A stretch of DNA of 5,230 bases from Flavipsychrobacter stenotrophus (GTDB lineage Bacteria; Bacteroidota; Bacteroidia; Chitinophagales; Chitinophagaceae): NCBI GenBank assembly GCA_947372365.1, contig CANBTK010000208.1, positions 1 through 5,230 of the forward strand. Direction: 5' to 3'. The notes under the pieces are model-generated. The model was not told the origin of the DNA. It saw nothing but the letters and a program-made list of their open reading frames with translations, and searched no databases. This document shows positions 1 to 5,091 of this stretch, piece after piece. Position numbers and translations under genes: made by a program. Position 1 is the stretch's first letter. Every line of letters starts with the position of its first letter.

Positions 1-2
1 AT

Positions 3-617
3 TATGATTTGCTCTTGTATTGGATTAATATGAGTTCTCCGGAGAAGCCAATATTTGGAGATTGTTTTAGAGCAGAATACGAAAACCCCAATGCTGACTA
101 TGTTATATTTGCAGAACATTTGGGAGGAGATAAGGGCATTCTATTTTTGCATGGCGCTCTCCATTTATACTTTGCAAATGGTGAAATAAAAAAGCACTGT
201 TGGTCTAGAACTCATCGTCCGTTAATTGAGTTAATTAGAGAAGGACTTGAAAATAAAAAATATCCGTTATTTGTTGCCGAAGGGTTAGCCGAAAAAAAAT
301 TGGAACAAATCAATTCGAATGCCTATTTAGCTTATTGCCTTGGAAAATTAGGTCGCATAACTAACCGATTAGTAGTTTTTGGGAACACACTTGGAAATAG
401 CGATAGACACATTGCGGAAGTTATTGCAGACAATCTGGATTTAAAGGAGCTATATGTTGGGATATTTGGGGATTTGTCATCTCCTACAAATCAAGAGACA
501 TTTGCAACTTGTAGAATGATTGCAGAAAGAAGAGATTCAATTAATAGAAACTTCAAGAAGCCAAAACTACTTCAAATTAGTTTTTACGAAAGTAATAGTG
601 TTAACATTTGGAATTAA
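3..617 (+). CDS. DUF4917-type (SIR2-like?) protein, 5' end cut off by window
   Basis: This frame is open from the window edge, so the gene is the C-terminal 204 residues of a longer protein. The TTG near base 9 and the ATG at base 30 are internal codons, not likely starts. The visible part begins YDLLLYW, followed by FLHGALHLY (His at codon 150-152), AYLAYCLGKL and VVFGNTLGNSDRHI, and ends with a short polar tail. From memory this set of motifs is typical of the uncharacterised DUF4917 family. The order NYD-like, LHG, then FG-x-x-L-x-x-x-D also resembles SIR2-like domains, where the Asn and His bind NAD and act in catalysis; that link is inference. No membrane segment or signal peptide is visible. 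The gene is clearly more AT-rich than the isc genes to the right, which would fit horizontal acquisition. Function is unknown; a role in phage defence is possible but unsupported by neighbours here. Confidence 0.75.
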   Translation, partial: YDLLLYWINMSSPEKPIFGDCFRAEYENPNADYVIFAEHLGGDKGILFLHGALHLYFANGEIKKHCWSRTHRPLIELIREGLENKKYPLFVAEGLAEKKLEQINSNAYLAYCLGKLGRITNRLVVFGNTLGNSDRHIAEVIADNLDLKELYVGIFGDLSSPTNQETFATCRMIAERRDSINRNFKKPKLLQISFYESNSVNIWN

Positions 618-742
618 TATTAGAAACCATTGTTGTCCGACAAAAATAACTTACACGAGGTCAAGAAGCAATATTGGCAATGCTTTTGCCGCATTTCGCA
701 TTGGCTGGGCCTGCGTTGCTGGTTGACTTAATCGCGTCTCCA

Positions 743-776
743 TTACTTTCTTTTTTCCTGGCGAAAAAGAAAGTAA
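743..776. repeat. Inverted repeat, 13-bp perfect arms
   Basis: Arms 743-755 (TTACTTTCTTTTT) and 764-776 (AAAAAGAAAGTAA) are perfect complements around an 8-base loop. The stem is almost all A-T apart from two G-C pairs, so it is weak as a terminator. It is more likely a structural part of the surrounding repeat element. Confidence 0.7.
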
Positions 777-885
777 CAAAGAAAAACGCCACTTTTAGCC
801 ATCGCTCCGCAGCTAAAAGGAGCCCTGCGGCGTGCTTTGTTGAAGCTTGTTACTCAATACGTCCGCTTTTGCGGCGGCTGTCATC

Positions 886-912
886 CGTTTTTAAGCCCTC
901 GGCTAAAAAACG
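886..912. repeat. Inverted repeat near right end of the repeat element
   Basis: Arms 886-897 and 901-912 pair at 11 of 12 positions around a 3-base loop. Neither strand shows a clear U-run directly after the stem, so I call it a structural repeat rather than a terminator. It belongs to the hairpin-rich block between the DUF4917-type gene and the terminator at 952-979. Confidence 0.6.
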
Positions 913-951
913 AACCCATGATTTTTTAGTCTGACAATAGTTGTTACAAAT

Positions 952-979
952 AAAAAAAGGCGCAATCCCTTGCGCCTTT
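952..979 (-). terminator. Intrinsic terminator, copy 1
   Basis: Stem AAAGGCGCAA (956-965) pairs perfectly with TTGCGCCTTT (970-979) around the loop TCCC. Read on the minus strand the stem ends in a run of seven T, so it can end transcription of the minus-strand secreted-protein gene, whose stop lies about 200 bases away. On the plus strand TTTAAAAT follows, so weaker termination of the DUF4917-type gene is also possible. It is identical in core to the terminator after iscA. Confidence 0.8.
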
Positions 980-1021
980 AAAATATCGTACTCATTGTTT
1001 CAATAAAATTACACCGCAAAA
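953..1021. repeat. Direct repeat copy 1 (terminator plus iscA-like tail remnant)
   Basis: Bases 953-986 are identical to 2232-2265 (34 of 34). The next 35 bases match 2266-2300 at 25 positions, mostly in the last 28. In the right-hand copy the end of this block encodes the last codons of iscA on the minus strand (Phe-Ala-Val-stop). In this copy the matching bases still read Phe-Ala-Val-stop, with GCG for GCT and TAA for TAG. Similarity stops sharply at 1021. This looks like a remnant of a duplicated iscA 3' end with its terminator. Confidence 0.65.
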
Positions 1022-1119
1022 AATAAGATGAAGATTGATTTTGTTGGGGTAGGAAATCAGGGGTAGGTATATGGTTTGATGCCACTTGCCTATCTATACA
1101 AAAAGAATACGTCCTGATG

Positions 1120-1143
1120 CTTGTTGGTCAGAAGGCCAACAAG
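1120..1143 (-). other. Hairpin just downstream of the secreted-protein gene
   Basis: CTTGTTGG (1120-1127) and CCAACAAG (1136-1143) form an 8-bp perfect stem with an 8-base loop, 32 bases past the stop codon of the minus-strand gene. No T-run follows directly on that strand, so it is at best a weak terminator or a 3'-end stabiliser. Confidence 0.4.
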
Positions 1144-1175
1144 TCCGTAACACTTGAGACAATCTGGAACTAATG

Positions 1176-2024
1176 TTATTTAATAACTAGCATCTTTTGC
1201 GTAGCCGAAACTGCGCCATCGACTAGAATATTGTAGTAATACATCCCTGCTGGTAATTGTGTATTATCTAGCATAATAAAGCCAAAACGATTGTCAACTG
1301 TACAAGATTTTATTCTTTGGCCAAGATTATTATAAATTACAAGGTTTCGCGAATTAACGCCTTCGGGTAAGGTAAAAGTGATCTTAACTTGGTCTTTTGA
1401 AGGGTTTGGCATAGGGGTGGAGAGTATCTCTTTCTGATTTTCTACTGAAGCTATACCTAAGCCACCGCCACACAAGTCGCAAGGTATTGTACCTGGAAGA
1501 TTGTAAACCTTAGGGCCTGCATTTGTTGATATTGTTGCTTGGAAATGGTTTGATCCCATATCGTGCACTCTAAAATTAGCACCATTTGCAATGCTGACGT
1601 TTGTAATAGAATCAACAATTGTTCCATTTTCATTAATAATCAACTCCTTATTGTTAGGGCCGCCCGTAGAATCTATATAAATAACAGCTGCTTCAAGAAA
1701 CGTATCGGTGTTAAATAAGGTTTCAGAGCAATAAGCAACGTAGCTAAGGCCGGATCTGAATTGAAAAACTCCGGTATGCCCGTGTACATATGGGCATGGG
1801 ATACTCTTCCAATAACTATAATCAAGGTTATAAAAAAATATCGTGTCGGGGCCATTTGTGTTTTGATATCTCACAGTTGCAATTTTTTTCCCAGACCGGC
1901 TTAAGTTGACCACTTGTATGTCATAATTTGCACCACCTGGCAAGCTACTTACAAGTGTCATTTGTGCTTTTGCATCTGCCAGCATGAGGATCAGCAAGGC
2001 GGCTATTGAGGCGATAGTTTTCAT
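1176..2024 (-). CDS. Secreted protein with T9SS type A C-terminal sorting domain
   Basis: This 282-residue protein has an N-terminal signal peptide: MKT, a hydrophobic stretch (residues 4-16, IASIAALLILMLA), then a likely cleavage after the AKAQ region near residue 21. Residues about 22-180 are a beta-rich region I do not recognise. It contains Cys77, Cys99, and Cys182 and Cys185 in PCDLCGGGLG. Residues about 203-282 form the T9SS type A sorting domain: MPNPSKDQVKITF, LVIYNNLGQRI, LPAGMYYYNI and the ending KMLVIK. In this family the tail directs transport through the type IX system across the outer membrane and is then removed, leaving the protein secreted or surface-bound. The start is chosen because it gives a complete signal peptide; its upstream is A/T-rich without a Shine-Dalgarno, as usual in Bacteroidota. 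It is monocistronic and more AT-rich than the isc genes. What the passenger region binds or cuts is not visible. Confidence 0.88.
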   Translation of the reverse strand: MKTIASIAALLILMLADAKAQMTLVSSLPGGANYDIQVVNLSRSGKKIATVRYQNTNGPDTIFFYNLDYSYWKSIPCPYVHGHTGVFQFRSGLSYVAYCSETLFNTDTFLEAAVIYIDSTGGPNNKELIINENGTIVDSITNVSIANGANFRVHDMGSNHFQATISTNAGPKVYNLPGTIPCDLCGGGLGIASVENQKEILSTPMPNPSKDQVKITFTLPEGVNSRNLVIYNNLGQRIKSCTVDNRFGFIMLDNTQLPAGMYYYNILVDGAVSATQKMLVIK

Positions 2025-2139
2025 ATATTATATGTTTATTTGTAAATATAAGGAAAAGTAGGCGAAGTAATGCTATACAGTAGTTGAACCGCACCATCCA
2101 AACCTGCATTATGCGCCAGCATTGAAAAGTTTTTTTTCG

Positions 2140-2212
2140 CTTTGTCATGCCGAGGTACGAGGCATCTTTACCCTACATGTGTGTAGATGCTTCCTGCGTC
2201 AGCATGACAAAG
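2140..2212. repeat. REP-like long imperfect palindrome
   Basis: Arms 2140-2167 and 2185-2212 pair at 23 of 28 positions. The outer 11 bases (CTTTGTCATGC against GCATGACAAAG) and the inner GCATCT/AGATGC are perfect. The 17-base loop includes the palindrome ACATGT. No U-run follows on either strand. The TGTCATGC...GCATCT arm looks like an extragenic palindrome seen repeatedly in Bacteroidota genomes (from memory). It lies between the secreted-protein gene and the isc terminator. Confidence 0.65.
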
Positions 2213-2231
2213 TAAGAAAATACAAAACCAC

Positions 2232-2258
2232 AAAAAAGGCGCAATCCCTTGCGCCTTT
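2232..2258 (-). terminator. Intrinsic terminator of the isc genes, copy 2
   Basis: Stem AAAGGCGCAA (2235-2244) pairs perfectly with TTGCGCCTTT (2249-2258) around TCCC. On the minus strand six T follow the stem. It starts about 30 bases past the iscA stop codon, the expected place for the operon's terminator. The core is identical to the hairpin at 952-979. Confidence 0.85.
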
Positions 2259-2300
2259 AAAATATTCTTTCAATTGTTGTAATAAAACTACACAGCAAAA
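2232..2300. repeat. Direct repeat copy 2 (iscA 3' end and terminator)
   Basis: This is the functional copy of the 69-base repeat at 953-1021, matching it at 59 of 69 positions overall. Offset between copies is 1279 bases. Together they bracket the secreted-protein gene and the palindrome at 2140-2212. Confidence 0.65.
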
Positions 2301-2614
2301 CTTTCCCCGCAACCGCAACTGCGGCTGGCATTGGGGTTGCTGAAGTGGAAGCCCTTGCCGTTGAGGCCATCGGAGAAATCGAGGGTGGTATCGCAGAGAT
2401 ACAGGAAGCTTTTCAGGTCCGTTACCAGCTTTACACCCTGGTCTTCGAAATGCTGGTCTTTGGGCTGGGCTTCGTTGTCAAAATCAAGCTTGTAGGATAA
2501 GCCTGAACATCCACCCCCTACTACGCTCACACGCAGGAAATAGTCGTCTGTAAGCTGGGCATCGCGCCTCAGCTGTTCTACTTTTTCCTTTGCTTTGTCA
2601 CTAACGTAAATCAT
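2288..2614 (-). CDS. iscA: Iron-sulfur cluster assembly A-type carrier (IscA/HesB family)
   Basis: This 108-residue protein is full length for the A-type carrier family (E. coli IscA has 107). It receives or holds an iron-sulfur cluster or iron and passes it to target proteins in the cytoplasm. The three conserved cysteines are visible: Cys36 in GGGCSGLSY and Cys100 and Cys102 in the C-terminal SCGCGESFAV. Cys74 is an additional, non-canonical cysteine. The N-terminal half, around FLRVSVVGGGCSGLSYKLDF, has a Bacteroidota look and departs more from E. coli IscA than the neighbouring IscU and IscS depart from theirs. The ATG start leaves a family-typical N-terminus (MIYVSDKAKEKV); it is preceded by an A-rich leader with no clear Shine-Dalgarno. 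It is the last gene of the iscS-iscU-iscA set and is followed by a strong terminator. The 220-base gap before it could let it be expressed separately. Confidence 0.92.
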   Translation of the reverse strand: MIYVSDKAKEKVEQLRRDAQLTDDYFLRVSVVGGGCSGLSYKLDFDNEAQPKDQHFEDQGVKLVTDLKSFLYLCDTTLDFSDGLNGKGFHFSNPNASRSCGCGESFAV

Positions 2615-2631
2615 AATGTTTTGTTCTTAGT

Positions 2632-2649
2632 TCCCGCTAAGAAGCGGGA
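2632..2649. repeat. Small GC-rich hairpin in the iscU-iscA gap
   Basis: TCCCGCT (2632-2638) and AGCGGGA (2643-2649) form a perfect 7-bp stem with the loop AAGA. It sits 18 bases upstream of the iscA start codon and so would lie in the iscA leader of the transcript. No U-run follows on the minus strand; a structural or translational role is possible but unproven. Confidence 0.6.
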
Positions 2650-2663
2650 CAGGCTACAGTTGT

Positions 2664-2780
2664 AAGTCATAAGTCGTAAGCGGTGCTTACTTACTCATTC
2701 CGTACGTTGTTATTTTAGTAGAAAGTATTGAGTCGAAAGTTCTGCTTACATACTCAATGCTGAGTTTGTTATTTCTTAGG
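2664..2780. repeat. Degenerate tandem duplication, period 59 bases
   Basis: Bases 2664-2721 align without gaps to 2723-2780 at 39 of 58 positions. The best parts are TGCTTACTTACTCA against TGCTTACATACTCA (13 of 14) and a shared TTGTTATTT. A further inverted pair, 2724-2733 with 2752-2761 (9 of 10), lies inside the second unit. No open frame of note crosses it. This is old, decayed repeat DNA filling the gap between iscU and iscA. Confidence 0.45.
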
Positions 2781-2813
2781 TGTCCCACACCTTTAAGGTG
2801 TGGGACACCTAAG
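2775..2813. repeat. 39-base nearly perfect palindrome between iscU and iscA
   Basis: Arms 2775-2793 and 2795-2813 are perfectly complementary over 19 bases, with a single T at the centre. Each half also holds its own smaller palindrome: GGTGTCCCACACC at 2779-2791 and GGTGTGGGACACC at 2797-2809. It begins about 20 bases past the iscU stop codon in the direction of transcription. On the minus strand the stem is followed by A-rich sequence without a U-run, so it is not a standard terminator. In mRNA it would form a very stable hairpin able to block 3'-to-5' decay of the iscS-iscU message or lower expression of iscA. Confidence 0.85.
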
Positions 2814-2834
2814 CCCAATGGGATTAATTTTTTC

Positions 2835-3245
2835 TTAGTGTGCAGCTGCAACTAATTCGGTAAGGCCGTTCTTCACGCGGTAGTCATTGATAGCCGCCTT
2901 AATAGCGTCTTCGGCTAATACCGAGCAGTGAATTTTTACCGGTGGCAGGTTCAGCTCTTCAACAATATCCATATTGTCTATAGCCAGTGCCTGGTCTACG
3001 GTTTTGCCTTTCAGCCATTCTGTAGCCAGTGAAGATGATGCGATTGCAGAGCCACAGCCAAATGTTTTGAACTTAGCGTCGCTGATGAGGCCGCTTTCCT
3101 GGTCTACTTCTATCTGCAGGCGCATAACGTCGCCGCACTCTGGTGCGCCAACAAGGCCAGTGCCTACGTTAGTCTTTGCCTTGTCAAGCGTACCTACGTT
3201 CTTAGGGTTAGTATAATGATCGATAACTTTATCTGAATATGCCAT
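2835..3245 (-). CDS. iscU: Iron-sulfur cluster assembly scaffold protein IscU
   Basis: IscU is the cytoplasmic scaffold on which a [2Fe-2S] cluster is built from sulfur delivered by IscS. At 136 residues it is close to E. coli IscU (128), with a slightly longer Ala/His tail. The three cluster cysteines are present: Cys37 in PECGDVM, Cys64 in FGCGSAIASSS and Cys107 in KIHCSVLAEDAI. The conserved Asp39 and His106 are present too. LPPVK at residues 100-104 is the motif that the chaperone HscA recognises in the family, which suggests an Hsp70-type partner elsewhere in the genome. The N-terminus MAYSDKVIDHYTNPKNVG fixes the start and is nearly that of E. coli. The start codon follows an A-rich leader (CAAAAAAATG) with no Shine-Dalgarno. 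It lies 107 bases downstream of iscS, its expected partner. Confidence 0.96.
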   Translation of the reverse strand: MAYSDKVIDHYTNPKNVGTLDKAKTNVGTGLVGAPECGDVMRLQIEVDQESGLISDAKFKTFGCGSAIASSSLATEWLKGKTVDQALAIDNMDIVEELNLPPVKIHCSVLAEDAIKAAINDYRVKNGLTELVAAAH

Positions 3246-3352
3246 TTTTTTGAATTGTAAATTGTTAATGGTAAATTATAAATGGTGTTTTTTCAGCACC
3301 GTTTTGTTTTAAACAATTGGCTAATTGCCGAATTGTCAAATTGCCGAATTGA
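3246..3352. repeat. AT-rich iscS-iscU spacer with 16-base tandem repeat
   Basis: The spacer contains AATTGCCGAATTG at 3323-3335 and again at 3339-3351, a tandem repeat of period 16 that ends right at the iscS stop codon. The half near iscU repeats variants of AAATTGTAA and GGTAAATTATAAATGG. Such low-complexity TTG/AAATTG phrases are common between Bacteroidota genes. I see no gene and no convincing promoter here. Only short, weak stems can form (GGTG...CACC around 3282-3300). Confidence 0.55.
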
Positions 3353-4573
3353 TTAATGATGCGCCCACTCAATAGCGTCAATATCCACCCCTTCTTTAAA
3401 CATTTCCCAAAGCGGGCTCATTTCGCGGAGTTTCAGTACGCTGGTAGTGATGGCATTGATGGTGAAATCAATCTGCTCGTCGGTTGTGAAACGGCCCAGG
3501 CCGAAGCGCAATGAACTGTGTGCGAGGTCATCGCCCAGCCCTAATGCCTTAAGCACATAAGATGGCTCCAGCGATGCCGATGTACAGGCCGAACCGCTAG
3601 ATAAAGCGATGTTCTTGTTAAAGCCCATCATCAGGCCTTCGCCTTCTACGTATTTGAATGATATATTGCAGGTGTGTGGCAGGCGGTGTTCCGTGTTGCC
3701 GTTCACATAAGCTTCTTCTACTTGCAAAAGGGCAGCTTCCAGCCTGTCGCGCATAGCGCTCAGGCGCTTGCCTTCTGCTTCCATTTCGTTCATGCACAAT
3801 TCGCAAGCTTTGCCCAGGCCTACTATGCCCGGTACGTTAAGCGTGCCGCTGCGCATGCCGCGCTCGTGGCCGCCGCCGTCCATCTGTGCAGTTACTTTTA
3901 CACGCGGGTTTTTGCGGCGCACATACAAAACGCCTACGCCCTTAGGGCCATACATTTTGTGCCCGCTGAAAGCCATCAGGTCTATGCCATCGGCATTTAC
4001 ATCAACAGGTATTTTACCTACAGCCTGTGTGGCATCGGTAAAGAACAGTACGCCATGCTTGCGGGCAATAGCGCTTATTTCGCGTATTGGCTGTATAACA
4101 CCTATTTCGTTATTGCCATACATGATGGAAATAAGAATGGTTTTATCGGTTATAGCTGCTTCCAGTTGCCCAAGGTCTATAAGGCCATCAGGCTGCACTT
4201 CAAGGTAAGTAACCTGGCCGCCCATTTTCTCCAGGTGCTTGCAGGTATCTAAAACAGCTTTGTGCTCGGTAGTGCAGGTAACAATGTGGTTGCCTTTAGA
4301 AGCGTACATTTCAAAAATGCCTTTCAGGCCAAGGTTGTCAGCTTCAGTTGCGCCAGAGGTGAATATAATTTCCTTAGGGTCAGCTTTAATTAATTTAGCA
4401 ACCTGCTCACGGGCATAATCAACGGCTTCCTCTGCCACCCAGCCAAAAGAGTGGTTACGGCTGGCCGCATTTCCGAATTTTTCAACGAAATAAGGTAACA
4501 TTGCATCCAGTACCCTCGGATCCATTGGGGTAGTGGCGTTATTATCCAAATATATTGGCAAATTTAATTCCAT
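3353..4573 (-). CDS. iscS: Cysteine desulfurase IscS (PLP-dependent)
   Basis: IscS converts L-cysteine to L-alanine and carries the released sulfur as a persulfide to IscU and other acceptors. The 406-residue protein matches E. coli IscS (404) in length and in residue numbering. His104 (TTEHK), Asp180 and Gln183 (FFTDATQAV) and the Schiff-base Lys206 ([10 protein letters not shown]) hold and tune the PLP cofactor. Cys330 in [16 protein letters not shown] is the catalytic persulfide cysteine on the long loop of group I enzymes. The C-terminus [21 protein letters not shown] is nearly that of E. coli; in that enzyme the C-terminal region contacts IscU. I chose the ATG at 4571-4573 because it gives the family N-terminus [19 protein letters not shown] and has AAGGA 7 bases upstream. 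The longer open frame to 4765 would overlap the divergent mce gene and adds unconserved residues. It is the first gene of the isc set. Confidence 0.97.
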   Translation of the reverse strand: MELNLPIYLDNNATTPMDPRVLDAMLPYFVEKFGNAASRNHSFGWVAEEAVDYAREQVAKLIKADPKEIIFTSGATEADNLGLKGIFEMYASKGNHIVTCTTEHKAVLDTCKHLEKMGGQVTYLEVQPDGLIDLGQLEAAITDKTILISIMYGNNEIGVIQPIREISAIARKHGVLFFTDATQAVGKIPVDVNADGIDLMAFSGHKMYGPKGVGVLYVRRKNPRVKVTAQMDGGGHERGMRSGTLNVPGIVGLGKACELCMNEMEAEGKRLSAMRDRLEAALLQVEEAYVNGNTEHRLPHTCNISFKYVEGEGLMMGFNKNIALSSGSACTSASLEPSYVLKALGLGDDLAHSSLRFGLGRFTTDEQIDFTINAITTSVLKLREMSPLWEMFKEGVDIDAIEWAHH

Positions 4574-4686
4574 AGTTTTATCCTTAAAGGGATTTGGGTG
4601 TAAAGTTACATACATATGTCCTAATTTCGGGGCGAAGGCGAATATTAGCTGCTTATATTCCCATTTACAAAAACAATATAATAGTG
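4574..4686. promoter_or_regulatory. Divergent upstream region shared by iscS and mce
   Basis: The 113 bases between the two divergent starts must hold the promoter of iscS and probably that of mce. On the minus strand TAACTTTA (plus-strand 4601-4608) is one base from the Bacteroidota -7 consensus TAnnTTTG and would give a leader of about 20-30 bases for iscS. On the plus strand TAATTTCG (4622-4629) is likewise one base off, but the TTTG at 4593-4596 is 25 bases upstream, somewhat too far for a good -33 element. ACATATGT (4612-4619) is a perfect 8-base palindrome between them and a possible operator. None of these assignments is certain; no IscR gene is in the window. Confidence 0.35.
4581..4585 (-). 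promoter_or_regulatory. Shine-Dalgarno-like site of iscS
   Basis: AAGGA on the minus strand lies 7 bases before the ATG at 4573. It supports that start over the longer open frame. Recognisable Shine-Dalgarno sequences are not seen before the other complete genes here, as is usual for Bacteroidota. Confidence 0.5.
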
Positions 4687-5091
4687 ATGAAAATAGAACA
4701 TCTTGGAATTGCCGTGAAAAACCTGGAGGTATCCATCCCTTTATTTGAGCAATTGCTGAGTACACCCTGTTACAAGACTGAAAGCGTAGCCAGCGAAAAC
4801 GTGAGTACGGCTTTTTTTATGGCCGGCGAATCTAAAATTGAATTGCTGGAAGCTACCAGCGAAAACAGCGCGATTGCCAAATTCATAGGCAAAAAAGGCG
4901 AAGGCATACACCACATAGCTTTTGAGGTAGAAAATATTGAAGCGGAAATGAGGCGGCTGTCAGCCCTTGGGTTCGAGGTACTGAATACCGTGCCTAAAGA
5001 TGGGGCAGATAATAAGCTGGTTTGCTTCCTGCACCCTAAAACTACCAACGGAGTGCTTATAGAACTGTGCCAGGAAAAGCCAAAGGCTTAA
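4687..5091 (+). CDS. mce: Methylmalonyl-CoA epimerase
   Basis: The 134-residue protein is a single vicinal-oxygen-chelate (VOC/glyoxalase) unit of the size typical for the enzyme. It interconverts (2R)- and (2S)-methylmalonyl-CoA, linking methylmalonyl-CoA mutase with propionyl-CoA metabolism in the cytoplasm. Two beta-alpha-beta halves are visible: [20 protein letters not shown] at the start and [18 protein letters not shown] from residue 71. Likely metal ligands are His5, Glu52 (in KIELLEAT), His75 or His76, and Glu126 (in GVLIELCQ). [14 protein letters not shown] and the ELLEAT segment are characteristic of the epimerase rather than of other VOC proteins. The ATG at 4687 gives the family N-terminus; a GTG directly before it (4684) is an alternative, and the open frame extends further up only into the iscS promoter. 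It stands alone, divergent from iscS, with no mutase or carboxylase gene in view. Confidence 0.93.
   Translation: MKIEHLGIAVKNLEVSIPLFEQLLSTPCYKTESVASENVSTAFFMAGESKIELLEATSENSAIAKFIGKKGEGIHHIAFEVENIEAEMRRLSALGFEVLNTVPKDGADNKLVCFLHPKTTNGVLIELCQEKPKA

Larger units (their letters stand above)
623..947. mobile_element. Candidate non-autonomous element or dispersed repeat with weak terminal inverted repeats
   Basis: About 330 bases here hold no credible gene. The ends form an imperfect inverted repeat: 633-650 against 920-937 matches at 14 of 18 bases, and extension to 623-650 against 920-947 gives 20 of 28. Inside lie several hairpins: 743-755 with 764-776 (13 of 13), 792-799 with 812-819 (8 of 8), 863-866 with 871-874, and 886-897 with 901-912 (11 of 12). 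An 86-codon open frame (674-934) crosses these hairpins. Its Lys- and Ser-rich translation, around SFFLAKKKVTKK, looks like the spurious short proteins often predicted on dispersed repeats in Bacteroidota. No transposase is present. It could be a MITE-like element, an IS remnant or a REP-like repeat; the sequence alone cannot separate these. Confidence 0.4.

Noticed and set aside
520..726. 68-codon plus-strand open frame
   Set aside because: Overlaps the end of the DUF4917-type gene in another frame and runs into repeat DNA; the product has no recognisable features.
674..934. 86-codon plus-strand open frame with Lys-rich product
   Set aside because: It crosses four inverted repeats and its residues follow the hairpin arms; best read as a chance frame on a dispersed repeat.
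1945..2148. 67-codon minus-strand open frame
   Set aside because: Overlaps the signal-peptide end of the secreted-protein gene in another frame and includes the palindrome arm; no protein-like signal.
2122..2343. 73-codon plus-strand open frame
   Set aside because: Spans the REP-like palindrome, the terminator and the antisense of iscA; a shadow.
2775..2813. Large palindrome as an intrinsic terminator
   Set aside because: No U-run follows the stem on the minus strand, where the isc genes are transcribed; on the plus strand the T-run begins only about 13 bases later and no gene would need it.
2615..2834. Repeats in the iscU-iscA gap as a CRISPR array
   Set aside because: Only two diverged units without equal spacers and no cas genes; tandem duplication plus palindromes explains it better.
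3674..4252. Long plus-strand frames opposite iscS (also 3768-4208)
   Set aside because: Antisense to strongly conserved IscS codons; compositionally odd translations with no family resemblance.
4594..4686. 31-residue N-terminal extension of the epimerase
   Set aside because: Runs through the shared promoter region and adds nothing like the family; the ATG at 4687 gives the normal VOC start.
4574..4765. 64-residue N-terminal extension of IscS
   Set aside because: Would overlap the divergent mce gene and precede the conserved family start; the ATG at 4573 has AAGGA upstream.
4770..5048. 92-codon minus-strand open frame
   Set aside because: Antisense shadow of mce.
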